Part shown: positions 10,317 to 21,500 of the stretch, one piece after another
Position numbering within the stretch: position 1 is the stretch's first letter
Layout of the letters: each line of letters begins with the position of its first letter
Source: Eremomyces bilateralis CBS 781.70
Taxonomy: Eukaryota > Ascomycota > Dothideomycetes > Eremomycetales > Eremomycetaceae
Reading direction: 5' to 3'
DNA: 64,000 bases
Assembly (NCBI RefSeq): GCF_010015585.1
Contig: NW_022985074.1
Span: 124,001-188,000 of the forward strand
The notes under the pieces: model-generated
The model's input: only the letters and a program-made list of their open reading frames with translations
What the model was told of the DNA's origin: nothing
Databases searched by the model: none
Made by a program: the position numbers and the translations under genes

Positions 10317-12158
10317 TCAACAAAAAAACTCACCCGTCTCCAACAAACTCTCGCTCGCCGTAAAGCTAAACCCCCCAAACGGATCCTCCATATCGACATC
10401 CACCCCCAACCCCACCCCATCGCCCCCATTCTCCCGAAAATACATCTCATCGATCCCCGCCCGCATCCCCCCTCCCGGCCCCTCCACCGGCACCTCCGTA
10501 AACTCCCGCGCGAAGTTCTCCGCCAACTCCGGATCGGTGATCAGCGGCTGAATCGGCGGCTCCGCCTCCCGCCGCGCCAACTTCCGCCAGTCGATCGCCC
10601 GGAAAAACCGGTGCTTCTTTAACGTGTCCAGGTCTTTCGGCATGTGCGCGCCGAGGCGTTTGTTGGGCTCCTTGCGCATCAGGCGGGTGAGCAGGTCTTT
10701 CGCGTCGGGACTGAGGTAGTACGGGAGGTTCAGCTTCGCCTTCACGATGTTCGTTCGGAGCGCCTTGTCGTTGTTGCCTTTAAAAGGGTAGGAGCCGGTC
10801 AACAGGTCGTAGCCGATCGCCCCGAGCGCCCACCAGTCGACCGAGAAGCCGTATGAGCGGCCGTCGATCATCTCCGGTGCCATGTACGGGACGGTGCCGG
10901 CCATGGTGCTGCAGCGCTCGCCGTCGTTGATGCGTTCCTTGCAGAGACCGAAGTCCGTGAGGAGGAGGTGGCCATCCGCATCGAGGAGGCAGTTCTCGGG
11001 CTTCAGGTCGCGGTAGACGACGCCGACTTCGCTGTGGAGATAGTGCAGCGCGAGGATCATCTCCGCCATGTAGAAGGAGACAGTGGTCTCTGGGAGCATG
11101 CGCTCCTCGCGGAGGTGCTGGAAGAGCTCACCGCCCGGCGCATATTGCAGGATAAGGTACAGCTTCTCTTGGTCTTGGAAGGCGTAGAAGAGCTTAACGA
11201 TGAAGGGGTGTCGGTTGATGCTTTCGAGGACGTTGCGTTCGGTTTTCGCGTTCTCGGCGCGCTGCTTGTACACAAGGAGAGATGCCTTGCGGAGCTGTTT
11301 CTGGGCGTACAACCTGCCCGACTCCTTGTGCTTGACCAGCGAGACCGTTCCGTATGCTCCTTTGCCAAGATACTTCAATGCAGTGAAGTCGTCTTCTGTC
11401 ATCTTCTCGCGGCCATTGCTAAGCTGAGACTCCGTCCCTATCGCATTTGCACCGAGGGAAACTTGAGCACTAACGAAGTCTTGCTCAAGCGGCACTTCTA
11501 CGTCGCACGTCCGCGTCTTGGCTGCATACTTCTCCCCATCGCTTCCCCGATCAGAGTCGGATCGAGGCGTGCCGTATCCGCTATTGTTCACGGTTCGCAG
11601 TGTTGACGCGCGACTATCAGTCCTGGAGTTCAAAGCTGCAAGTTGAAGCTGCAACGCGCTGACCTGTCCAGCGGCGGAAGTTGGCCTGAGTCCGGGGCTA
11701 CTCGTGATGCTCGGTAGGTCAGTGAGAGTCGGTCCCACTCTCGGCGTGTTCGCTACCGATGACTCCGATTCCTCGCCGCCTGACGTGACGGGTGTGTAGA
11801 ATCCACGAACAGTCGTCGTAGCGGGAGCGCCAGGTTTCATACCTCGCTTCTTCTTTTTCTTCTTGGAAGCGTTCTCCTGCACTTGATTGAAGTCTAGCCG
11901 TTTCTCGGGTAGTGGAATATCCTCCTGATTCCTCCGCTGAGCTATCCTCCCTGGTGATTGCGACGGGATTCGCATCGGGGGAGTGTGTGGGATTCCATCG
12001 ACGAGACTGGTAGGATCGAAGTGGCTGGGTCGGAATGAATCGGATTCGGGCGATGTCATGGATGACCTACTCCACGTGCTGGATCGAGAGAGATTACTCG
12101 TGTTCGAGTCCTCATCGGAGGACCGCTTAGGACATTGTGCGGCCGCAGATGGAGCCAT
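10317..12158 (-). CDS. AGC-family protein kinase, S6-kinase-like (Ypk3/Psk1 type)
   Basis: A Ser/Thr kinase of 613 residues in one long exon. The first 255 residues are Ser/Pro-rich with a Lys run (98-105). The kinase domain spans about 259-523: P-loop GKGAYGTV (265-272), catalytic Lys in YAQKQL (287), YRDLKPEN, DFGLCKE, and an activation loop RCSTMAGTVPYMAPE with the expected phosphorylatable Thr/Ser. An AGC C-terminal extension ends in a hydrophobic motif FGGFSF near 594-599. Kinase plus hydrophobic motif match the fungal S6-kinase relatives Psk1 (fission yeast) and Ypk3 (budding yeast), which respond to TORC1; this role is by family. The extreme C-terminus (ETGEFFC) reads into a GTGAGT donor-like site, so the true end may use a further exon. 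Confidence 0.9.
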   Translation of the reverse strand: MAPSAAAQCPKRSSDEDSNTSNLSRSSTWSRSSMTSPESDSFRPSHFDPTSLVDGIPHTPPMRIPSQSPGRIAQRRNQEDIPLPEKRLDFNQVQENASKKKKKKRGMKPGAPATTTVRGFYTPVTSGGEESESSVANTPRVGPTLTDLPSITSSPGLRPTSAAGQVSALQLQLAALNSRTDSRASTLRTVNNSGYGTPRSDSDRGSDGEKYAAKTRTCDVEVPLEQDFVSAQVSLGANAIGTESQLSNGREKMTEDDFTALKYLGKGAYGTVSLVKHKESGRLYAQKQLRKASLLVYKQRAENAKTERNVLESINRHPFIVKLFYAFQDQEKLYLILQYAPGGELFQHLREERMLPETTVSFYMAEMILALHYLHSEVGVVYRDLKPENCLLDADGHLLLTDFGLCKERINDGERCSTMAGTVPYMAPEMIDGRSYGFSVDWWALGAIGYDLLTGSYPFKGNNDKALRTNIVKAKLNLPYYLSPDAKDLLTRLMRKEPNKRLGAHMPKDLDTLKKHRFFRAIDWRKLARREAEPPIQPLITDPELAENFAREFTEVPVEGPGGGMRAGIDEMYFRENGGDGVGLGVDVDMEDPFGGFSFTASESLLETGEFFC

Positions 12159-12339
12159 TCCGTATGAACGGCCACTTTGGAGTCGGTCTAGCTTGCTGTG
12201 TGTTAGATACTCAGCAGCGGCCGTTACGACTCTAGCCAGAGATCTAGCGTGATTCGCTTGTCCAGAGAAATAGTGTTGTCAATCTTTGTCCCGGTTAGTG
12301 TCTGGATTTGACCTATACCGCATATGCAATATTTACCTT

Positions 12340-12375
12340 AGTAAATCCTTCGGACTACCGCAGTAAATCCTTCGG
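12340..12375 (+). repeat. Tandem-like 14-bp direct repeat
   Basis: AGTAAATCCTTCGG occurs twice, at 12340-12353 and 12362-12375, with an 8-bp spacer. It lies about 180 bp upstream of the kinase start codon (12158), so it could be a paired regulatory site for that gene. Confidence 0.55.
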
Positions 12376-12386
12376 GAAAATTTAAC

Positions 12387-12403
12387 GTCCGCTCAAGGCG
12401 GAC
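12387..12403. repeat. Small hairpin GTCCGC/GCGGAC
   Basis: A perfect 6-bp inverted repeat with a 5-nt loop lies just beyond the paired 14-bp repeat. CGG half-sites in opposed orientation with a short spacer are what zinc-cluster (Zn2Cys6) fungal regulators bind, so this is a candidate site by inference only. Confidence 0.35.
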
Positions 12404-13922
12404 CACGCGCCAGTAGCCACACCAGGGCAGCAAAGGAAGCCTCACTCTTTGAAACCAAGAAACCCGAGACCCCGTTTGGGAAAGCCGACAGGGCAAAGCC
12501 GGACAGAGGGAAGAGAAAAGCGTTCTGGATGGGTGCGAGCGAGGACATAGACGGTAATTTGGCGGAAATATTAACTCTTAGGTATGGAACTGCCAGTAGA
12601 TATACTGGCAAGTCGGTCAGATGTGTGTGTCGATGATAGCCGTTGAAGTGAAGGTGAAGCTGGAGAGTTGGAAAAGTGAAAAATGGCAGCGCTGGCCTTA
12701 AACAGGAACTTTGGGTGTCTTTCCAAATTTCTACGGGAAGGCCCGCCTACCAGATTCCCGATGCACGTGATGCGGGGCCCCACCGCCCCAGCCACTCTTT
12801 GTGGGTTTGTCACGTGCCGTCGCGCGTCCAGCGCGACACCACTCCCAAGACCAATTCATCTCCTCATTCTTCCTCATTCTTCAATAATCGTTCAGATACT
12901 TCTACACCCATCTTGAGCCTCTACACATCAAGGCAGTAAGATAACCCTACTGGACTCAACATACATCTTAGGTTGGTCCTCGAGATTCAACTTGACCCAG
13001 CCACACGTCACAATCCTCGAAACCCCGTCCGTTCTCAACATATTCCTCGCCTACCTAGCATCCTGCCGAGTGAGAACCACGGGTTTTGGACATGCTCAGC
13101 AATGATTTTTAGCTCGTTGGCTCAGAATGGACGGCTCGGATGTGGTTGTTTCAATGTTAAACTAAACCAGGTGGTTTTGCATCCTGGCTGGATGGGCCTG
13201 AAATGCTGAGTGGGCGACCAGACGCAAGATTTAGCGCCGCTCCACCCGGCGGTTAATCCCCAAAATAGGAACAAGACATCTATTTCCAAGTTGCAGTGGA
13301 TAAACGAGAAACACACGACTTATTCGAAACGGAATTAGCGGTCGGTGTACAAGAGACATGCCTACGGAGCACAGTCATCGATGTTTCAGGAAGCCTTTTC
13401 GTCCCTCTCCTGCCCCCAACTCAACCCCTGCAGCGCCTGATCGAGTCCCAAACTGAACTGTCTGGATATCAGACTCCCAGACAGCTGTCCACCACCACCA
13501 TTTCAAGCTTCGGTTCCACATTGAATATGACTTCGCGCGTCGCCGTGGCTTGGTCTAGGCACGATTTCAATCTATCGTCGAATCGCAACCGCATGTTGCT
13601 TCGGCTGCCTACGGAGTGGCTTGATTCGGTGCAAACATTGGAAGCTCACGGGTTTCATGACCGATCAATTCCATCCGCGCTGGTAGGTTGTCTACATATT
13701 GAAAGGGATGAGAACCCTTCGTATGTTCTCTGTTCATCAAATGCTTTATTTCCTTTCGTTGTATAGTGGACACAGACTCGTTCGTATTTTGTTTCACAGA
13801 AGCCTGTCGTTTCTTCCTGCTCTCGCTTGATCAGATCAATATCCATTACCTTCTTTGAAGTCAGTCTGGGACGATTTCGCTTGTTAGTTAATCCGTTGCC
13901 GTTTCATTCGTATACCTCAGTC

Positions 13923-16052
13923 ATGAAAGTATCTTCTACTCTGCTTGTTGCCATTGGCCTGGTTGCCGATCAAGTCCAAGCGGTAAGTACATATTGATGA
14001 AAAGCTATACCATGACATATCCTTATGTTACTCTAGACTTGGAACGTTCGTGCGCAAGCATTCGATTGTCCGTCGAACACGAACAACATCTGTTCGGATG
14101 CCCAAAGCTCCGGGTTTGATTGGAACGACCTCCAGACTGGCTCGTTCTCCCAATACCAGGGCTTTGACTTCTCTGGGTTTACTTGCGCCAATTCCTTCGG
14201 CAAGCGTGATGCCCTATCCAAGCGGGCCTTTAACTCCAAGTGTATCCAAGGAACGGCTGAATGGGAAAGCGGACCGAGCATCTCCCGCGGCCAAGGTCAG
14301 CAGGGCTTCTCGATTACCCAGATGCACATCTCCACGAGTCGAGACAGCGATCTGGAGTTTGTATTTGGCATGGAGGATGGATCCACCTGCAGACAGACCT
14401 CTCCTTGCAATTCTGGTGGTTCCATTATCTCTAATACCCAATGTGGAGGTGCTACGCAGGTCATTGTCAAGGTGCCGAAGCATGAAAAAGAGGGCTGTGA
14501 TGTTGGTATTCACAGTGTTATCTTCGACTGCAACACTTCTCAAAATACGACCCCACCGTCGCAGTCATCCCCCAGCTCTTCCGCAACGGATTCATCTTCC
14601 CTGCCGGTTACCACCCTCGTCGAGGGTAGGCCAACTGGGAGCAAACCACCGAGTTTGAGTTCTCCAGTCCCTTCATATCCATTGTCAAATGCAACTACAC
14701 CATCCTCTACTCCAGGATCTCCGACCGAGCCAACTTTGTCTTCCAGCGTCCCAATGACGACGTCCACAATCTTTTCAACTCAAACCTTCACAATCACTTC
14801 CTGCAGCGAAGCTGTTACCGATTGCCCCGCTGGATCCACAGTCCTTACCACGTCGGCTGTCGCCGTCTCGACTACCATTTGTCCTGTGTCCGAGGTTCCT
14901 ACGTCCCCTCCACCTCCTTCCGGCGCCCCTGGTGATGCTGTCCCATCGTCCTCAACTCTAGCGGAGTCAACTCCGAGCGAGTCTTTACCAGCCGTTCCTT
15001 CAGATACCCCTCCTGCGGTGCCACCGCAATGTCCAGATGTTCTCCCCAAATGCATGAACACCTGGATGTTCAAGTCCGGCTGCAACGATAATACCGACTT
15101 CGACTGCTACTGCAAGAACCCGGAGTTTACCAAATATGTCATTGATTGTGTCAACTCATGGGGCGTTGACGAGACGATCATCGCAAAAGCGTTGACGTTC
15201 CTTCAGGGAATTTGCGCTGCACAAATCCCCGAGAACCCTGGCATCGTCACCGATTGCCCGACATATATCTCAACCGAACCAACTCCTGTACCATCTTCAC
15301 CAGCGCCTTCAGCCTTCACTCCCGAGCCCTCAGCGCAATCATCGACTCCTGGTTCGCCAGAGGTACCATCCCAACCCACGGAGTCCGATGTCATCGCCAC
15401 TGAGATCGTTTCGACCACTCTTACCACCTGCCCCGCTGGCCAGACAGTGACCTCTGGGACAATAACCAGAGTCCTTGAAACTCCAAGCGTCTCCACAATC
15501 CTCATCACGACGACATCCACAATCTGCACCAAATGCACGGGGAGGCCCACTTCCCCTGATGTTTCCCCCTCAACCACTCCCGGAGCCCCCATCGTCCCCC
15601 CGGTACCCTCCCCACCTGGACCAGTCCCCCAAACCCCCATGACGACCATTTACATCTCCACAACCGTCACCGTTCCCTGCTCCACCAACGGAACTCCCAT
15701 CCCCTCGTCCAGCACCACCTCCCTTCTCACCACCGTGGTGACTGTCCCCGCCATCCAATTCACCATCGGCTCGAGCTCAAGCATTAATCTGGTGCCGGTT
15801 ACCACTCCACCCGCTGCCGGGCCCGCCCAGCCTAATCCCGGGAGGCCGGTTCAGTCCACTGTTGCGGGCTCGCTGCCTACAGCGTCGACGATCGTGCCGC
15901 CCGTGCTTCAAACCACTTTGGGTACGCTGGTTACAGCCCCGAGAAGGACGACGACAGGTGCGTTGCCGGTGTTTACTGGGGGTGCGGAGATGAAAACTGG
16001 GAAGATTCTGGGGGTTATGGCCGGTGGCGCGGTTGCGGCTTTGGTGTTCTAA
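13923..16052 (+). CDS. GPI-anchored cell-wall protein with CFEM domain
   Basis: Two exons (13923-13982, 14037-16052) encode 691 residues. Exon 1 is almost exactly the signal peptide (MKVSSTLLVAIGLVADQVQA). A cysteine-containing N-terminal module follows (to about residue 185), then a long Ser/Thr/Pro-rich region expected to be heavily O-glycosylated. The CFEM-type eight-cysteine module lies near residues 352-425 (CPDVLPKCMNTWMFKSGC, FDCYCKN, DCVNSWG, GICAAQ, DCPTYI). Two related segments (TSCSEAVTDCPAGST and STTLTTCPAGQTVTSG) flank it. The C-terminus, GKILGVMAGGAVAALVF, fits a GPI-anchor signal. CFEM proteins act at the cell surface in haem/iron capture, adhesion or wall stability; which applies cannot be told. 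Compared with the family, the module carries an inserted-looking spacer before its last cysteines. Confidence 0.9.
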
Positions 16053-16652
16053 GGATGTGGAACTGAGGGGGTACGGAATATATAATGGACGATAGGGGCC
16101 GTATGCGTGTCAAATAGGGGCTTTGGATGAGGAGTTTGGAAGAAGCAATATAGGGATAACATATAATTGTCGGGGCATAGTAATTCTGAAGATTATATTA
16201 TATTGTATACATATTAGCGAGTCATTTTACATCTCGTAATTTCATTTAGTGACGTTGTGCGCCAGGTCTGCATATAAATATTCGGTCATGGAAACCCTTA
16301 AATAGGAGACTTCAATCCATGAGGGCATGATTGATGATAGACCATTGCTGATTAAGCAAGTTCCACTCCAAGTCTCCAACGTAGGTCATGCACCGATGAT
16401 TCGACTTGACGGGTCGCAGCTCAAGATTCAATAATTCCCTCCTCCTTCTTTGTTCATTAATAAGCGGCATTGAGCTTGAATGATTTCACATGTATGAATT
16501 GGTTCACCTCTGATATGGAGTCCAGCAACTCCACTACAAAATGACTTGATACCCCACACCTGGCGGACCGACGCCTGTCCTTCAGTCACGACATATACGG
16601 CCGCAGAATTCTACGACGCTACATAATTTAATCTCCATCCGACACGAGCACC
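16053..16652. other. Intergenic, AT-rich 3' flank and promoter of phosphoesterase gene
   Basis: Nothing gene-like. The first 200 bp are AT-rich (TTATATTATATTGTATAC near 16193-16210), fitting the 3' untranslated region and polyadenylation zone of the CFEM gene. The rest precedes the phosphoesterase start. Confidence 0.5.
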
Positions 16653-17639
16653 ATGCCCACCGAAGTGTTTAGCCTCCGCCTCTGGCGTTCCAGCGGCTTT
16701 TCCCGACCCTCCGCACTCGAACTCCTCCTCTTCGCCCCCATCTCCCTCTTCGCCCGCGCCATCTACAAGCTTCTCAACCTCCTCCACAGCTCCCCCCGCA
16801 AACCCACCCACCCTATCCGCGTCGTCTGCATCTCTGACACCCACACCATCATCCCATCCGATATCCCCTACGGCGACATCCTCATCCACGCCGGCGACCT
16901 CACCATCCACGGCACCCTCTCCGAACTCCAAGCCCACATCGACTGGCTGCACTCCCTCCCCCACCCGCATAAAATCGCCATCGCCGGGAACCACGACACG
17001 TATCTCGATGCCCGCTCACGCCGCACGCTCAAACCGTCCGACTGTGACGGCGAGCTGAACTGGGGAACCATCCACTACCTCCAGCACGAGGAGATCACCC
17101 TACATTTCCCCGGTCACGGGAAGCGCTCCTTGCGGATATACGGCGCGCCGCAGATTCCCGCGTGCGGCGGTCCCGAGTTCGCGTTCCAGTACCGGCGGGG
17201 GCAGGATGCGTGGAGCGGGACGGTGCCGGCCGGGGTGGATGTGTTGGTGACGCATACGCCGGCGAAAGGGCATCTGGATAATCTGCGGCCAGGGTTGGGG
17301 TGTGAGTGGCTGTTGAAGGAGATGTGGCGGACAAGACCGCGGTTGCATGTGTGTGCGCATGTGCATGATGGGTGGGGGCGAGAGGTGGTAAGTTGGGATG
17401 GGGGGCAAAGTGTGTATGAGGACTTGATATGTCGGGATGAGCGAAGGGGAGTGGTGGCTGCGTGGATTGATGTGGAAGGGTGGGTGGGGTTGGTGAGATT
17501 GTTGGTGGAGGGAGGGAGGGGGCTGGTGTGGGATAGAGTGTGGGGAGGGGGGCGGAAGACAACGGTTATGGTCAACGCGGCGTTGACGATTGCGAATAAG
17601 AAAAAGTTGAGGAAAGAGGTCCAGGTGGTGGACATTTGA
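16653..17639 (+). CDS. Calcineurin-like metallophosphoesterase (MPPED/239AB-like)
   Basis: A single-exon 328-residue protein with all metallophosphatase motifs in order: VVCISDTH (Asp and His ligands), GDILIHAGDLT, AIAGNHD, VLVTHTPAKGH and HVCAHVHDGWG. This spacing matches the small fungal and animal MPPED1/2-type enzymes, dinuclear-metal phosphodiesterases whose natural substrates are mostly unknown. The N-terminal 45 residues hold a hydrophobic stretch (LELLLFAPISLFARAIYKLL) that could be a membrane anchor or signal-like helix. The C-terminal 60 residues are Gly/Val-rich and diverged. The start is the first ATG of the frame. Confidence 0.9.
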   Translation: MPTEVFSLRLWRSSGFSRPSALELLLFAPISLFARAIYKLLNLLHSSPRKPTHPIRVVCISDTHTIIPSDIPYGDILIHAGDLTIHGTLSELQAHIDWLHSLPHPHKIAIAGNHDTYLDARSRRTLKPSDCDGELNWGTIHYLQHEEITLHFPGHGKRSLRIYGAPQIPACGGPEFAFQYRRGQDAWSGTVPAGVDVLVTHTPAKGHLDNLRPGLGCEWLLKEMWRTRPRLHVCAHVHDGWGREVVSWDGGQSVYEDLICRDERRGVVAAWIDVEGWVGLVRLLVEGGRGLVWDRVWGGGRKTTVMVNAALTIANKKKLRKEVQVVDI

Positions 17640-18137
17640 ACATTGGTGCTCTGGTCGTGGCCTTGAGCTCGTCAGATTAATTCGGAAGATTGCATAGCGA
17701 GGTGCTTGGACTGTCGGAGCCTACTTCTTATACCGGTATTGCTCAACAGCCACTGTTATTTTGGTCATCTGATCTTCTAGTCTCCCATGAATTCAGGTGA
17801 ATGGTGAAAATTGAAAAGGGAAAGGTGAATCAAGCAAATTGATATCACAGGAGCATGCATGACTGCAGCCTACTTACGCTACACGTTGACGTCGCGTACT
17901 TTAATCCAACATCATTGGAACCTTCAAAATTCCCTCTTCTACTTCACTTCTAGAGTTTCTTTTACTTCATCTGGACGTACAATTACCTCCTGTGTCATTG
18001 ACCTTCGTGCACCATTCATTCATTTGTCTTCCTGTTCTGTAGCAGTCGAGTCTCGCCTGGACTTCTATCACATCCTAGACCTGGATTGAACACGCGATGA
18101 CATTGCTGTTTCACCTCGAGTCAGTACTTCATTCACC
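17640..18137. other. Intergenic, with CT-rich leader of the small gene
   Basis: No gene seen. The last 200 bp are pyrimidine-rich on the plus strand (for example TTCTACTTCACTTCTAGAG), typical of a fungal core promoter and 5' leader for the 44-residue gene that follows. Confidence 0.5.
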
Positions 18138-18350
18138 ATGCCCCTAGTTCTTACCGAAGAGAATGGAGTAGTTCCTGGTGAAGAGGTACCTACGAACGAA
18201 GAAATTGTCATGGTAGAAAATGTTGTGGATACGGTAAGACTTGGAACCTACACAAAAGCAGTGCTGGGGCGTATTGAGATCTGTAAACCCAGTTTACTAA
18301 TTCTTGTAAAGGATCTGTATGAGAGTGTTAAAGTCTTAAAGAACGCCTAG
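18138..18350 (+). CDS. Small spliced protein, 44 residues, unknown function
   Basis: An ATG in good context follows a CT-rich leader. Two exons (18138-18233, 18312-18350) are separated by a 78-nt intron with donor GTAAGA, branch TTTACTAAT and acceptor TTGTAAAG. The spliced peptide is acidic: MPLVLTEENGVVPGEEVPTN, then EEIVMVENVVDT joined to DLYESVKVLKNA. The intron length is a multiple of three and has no stop, so unspliced mRNA would give a 70-residue form with a hydrophobic insert (ICKPSLLILVKDL). No signal peptide or known domain. Both the strong splice signals and the leader make this more likely a real microprotein than a chance frame. Confidence 0.5.
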   Translation: MPLVLTEENGVVPGEEVPTNEEIVMVENVVDTVRLGTYTKAVLGRIEICKPSLLILVKDLYESVKVLKNA

Positions 18351-18567
18351 AAAATAAAGCGCCGCGGTAGGGGGGTAGGAAATTGAGACGACCATGGTGT
18401 GTCAAAGTGCAGTGTATCGCTTATGAAAGAAGAAATAATATAAATATGATTAACCTGTCATCTATATCGAATCGTAACGCCCGTGGTATATTCGCGGACC
18501 AACCCGCCCAATGGACCTAAGCGCAAAACCCAAACCATTCCAACCCACACCGGTCTAACCCCTATCT

Positions 18568-21500
18568 TCATTTATCCAACCGCTTCATCACCACCTTCCC
18601 CACCCCCCTCACAATCTTCCACCCGATCTTAAAAAACCACCACACCACTTTCGCCGCAAACACCAACACCCCCAACACCACCCGCACCGGCCAACTAAAC
18701 TCCTTCTCCCCCTCCTCCCGCTTCACGATCTTCGACCGCCCCTTCCGATCCTTCTTGATATCCACCCCCAGATCCCCACCGATCCCATCCATCATCTCAA
18801 ACACCTCGCCCTTCCAGTCGTACGTCTTGAGATCCTGCCTGGACGTCGGCCACGTGCGGGAGGGCTCGAGCCCTGGACCACCGCGATCGTGGTGATTCTC
18901 CTCAGCAATGCCGTTGGTTGCGGGCTTCTTCGTCTTGAACCGTCGTTTTCGAGATGTTGGATCCTCCTGGCTCCACGGATCCGTCTCCCACGGCTTGATT
19001 GGCGGCGCCATGAACTCGAGACCCCGATCCTTTCCCCTTCGCGCCTCGGCTGCCGCGACGATGAATGCGGTCGAGGATAGGAGGTCGAATGCGTACGCGT
19101 TGTGGAGCTTCTTCATCCCGTCCACGTTCAGGGAGAGCATGCCTGTGGCGAGATCGAGGCGGACGAGGGTGGACCCGTCGGGGCCGTCCTGGGGGTTCTC
19201 CCGCGCTGGGAGAGGAGGTGGACCAGGCATTGGTGGTGGTGGAGCGGGGCGGGAGAGGGTGGGGGAGCTGGTGTCGAGCTTGAGGGTTGGGATGCTACGG
19301 GAGTGGGCGTGGTTAGGCGGTTGTGGGCCCCCGGTGTGTGCCGGTTCAGGAGGTGCGGGAAACTGTGATGAGGGAACATCTGGGGTCACCGCGGCGTTGA
19401 GAGAGGATGGGTTGGCGGCGGGGGATACGGCGGACGTTGGATTCGGGGCCCCCTCAGGTTTGAGAATACTGATGCTGATCTCTTGGGCGCCCATGGGAGC
19501 AAGGGTAGACTCGGACGGCCCAAACGCAGTGCGAGATATGTCGCCTTTTACCACGACCTTGAAAAATCCGAGTCGTGGATGACGCAGCTCGTACTCCCCT
19601 GTCTTCGGGCCCGTCTTCGACCAGTAGAGATCTGCGCTCTCTTGGTCCGCAGCTTGTGCGACAACTTGCTGAGCGAGTGCCTGGGCTTGCGGCGACTGAG
19701 CACATGGATCGTCAATGGCGAGTTGCTTTGCCATGGGACTTGCGGCAGCCATTTCCAGTGCTTGAAGGCTCGCAAGGATCGGGAAGATAGTGCTGATGTG
19801 CGCACTAATCCCGGTGGGCTGGGTCGTGCCTTGCGGGTCGATAGCAGATGCCGGCGAGAAAAGACTGGCATAGGGAGTGTAGGGAGTGTTGATTGCGAAG
19901 CTGCCACTTTTCGTGGTGGATGCATCGGGCGGAGGCGGTGGCACGAGGCTGAGATGTGCAATAGGGAGGATATCCGGACGGGTAGGATGATGACGGAATA
20001 CGATCAGTTCATGCTCTTGATCCTCCGATCCAAGCGGATCGTCGGCAGCGGGGAACGAGGACTGCGCGATGCTATAGAATGGGAGATGGGCATTCGGCCC
20101 AAAGCTGAGACCAGGTCCTTCTTTTGTCCTTGTCCTCGCGCTGGTGGGATGCAATGCGGCAGCGGAGCGATGTAGTTTAAAACAGTAAGGCCGTGTACTC
20201 GGAGGCGTGACCATGCCGTTCGATACGTCCCACAAGCCTCCAACCTCATGCACAGGCGTGACGTACGGCATGGCAGAGCTCCGCGGTCGCTCAACGTATA
20301 GTTGTGCTGGGTACGCAAGCCGGTTTCCTTGTTCCATCGGGAACGCATAAGGCTGCTGGACGGGCGGAGCACGAAAGTGTTGCATCGCGGTCGGCAGTGT
20401 ATGATTGTATTGCGGGAACATGGATCGGATAGGAGGGGCCTCGGCTGACACGGGAGTTTTGGTATATTCTTCTGCGCCTCGCTCGGGGGAGTTCTGCTGG
20501 GTTGGAACCGCTGTCGTTGCTGGCGACACAGCAGACATGGGTTTCGATGATGAAGGGGTGGTGAACACGTTTGCTGACATCGGGCCGACTGCGCTATTGG
20601 CGTTGGACGCACCGGGTCCGGCACTATCGTTTCGATCAGGAGCCTTGCCCTTAATGTCCACTCGGTTGGTGGCGCTCGACGCAGACACAGGCGCCGTATA
20701 TGAACCGGTATATCCCCCATAGTGCTGAGTCGGCACTTGCGGGGATACCGCCCTCCTTCTATGCACCGGAACATATTGATCCATACTCGGTCGTTGCTCT
20801 GCTCGATCGAAACTAGGTCGCCGCCTCTCCATACTTGGCCTCGCGCTATCCAAGCTCGGGCGTGAACCTGGTCGACTACGATCTAGACTCGGCCGCCCTT
20901 CGACGCCCTTGCCCTTTCCTTCCACCGTTCCGAGCGAGATGGCCGAGTCGTTCACGTCAGGAAACCCGACATCCATCCGCTCGACGGGCGCAGACAGCTG
21001 TTGAGCAAAGTCCGGGGAGTCACTGTTGCTCCGCCTGGGAGGGGACACAGTCCTTCCCCTCCTTCCGGCTGGAGAGGGTCCTCGCCTTCCTGTCGGAGAA
21101 GGCCCTCGCATCCGTGGTCCTGGTGATGTGGTCCGCAAGCTAGGTGGAGGTGTCGCGGACGACTTACTACGTTGCCGGGGTAGTGACGAGGCCCTTGGAG
21201 GATGGGGGTCGCTGTTCCCACCGCGATTGATGATCGGTCCCGAAGCTGCCGATCCTGAGCGATGGTATGGGACAGAATTGCTCGGATGTTGTGGTTGGTC
21301 CGCGTACGGGATATGGACTGGTGCAGGCGCCGCGATTGGGACGGGCTGCGGATCGATCTTAATGGGAATCTCCTGGAAGTCGATGGGGGTGGCTCTGGTG
21401 CCGGTGGACGGGGTGATCATGTCGTGGAAGTCATGGCGCGGGGTTGGTGTATGGGGAGAGGCGCCTTGCTTGGTCTTTGGGATAGTAACGGCTGGTCGAG

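Larger units (their letters stand above)
12159..13922. other. Long intergenic region with paired CACGTG sites and short repeats
   Basis: No convincing gene in 1.7 kb between the divergent kinase and CFEM genes. A 14-bp direct repeat (12340-12375 span) and a small hairpin (12387-12403) lie on the kinase side. CACGTG occurs at about 12765 and 12821. A CT-rich stretch at 12855-12930 suggests a promoter, perhaps of an unannotated transcript. The plus-strand open frame 13296-13766 (156 codons) has no domain or signal peptide and ends before the CFEM start; I treat it as leader or chance. Confidence 0.5.

Noticed and set aside
13296-13766. Plus-strand open frame of 156 codons upstream of the CFEM gene
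   Set aside because: No recognisable domain or secretion signal; it probably lies in promoter or leader sequence of the CFEM gene.
20004-20774. Minus-strand open frame of 256 codons within the Pro/Ser-rich gene
   Set aside because: It is an out-of-frame shadow of the 1023-residue coding exon, with Arg/Pro/Ser-rich low-information content and no domain.
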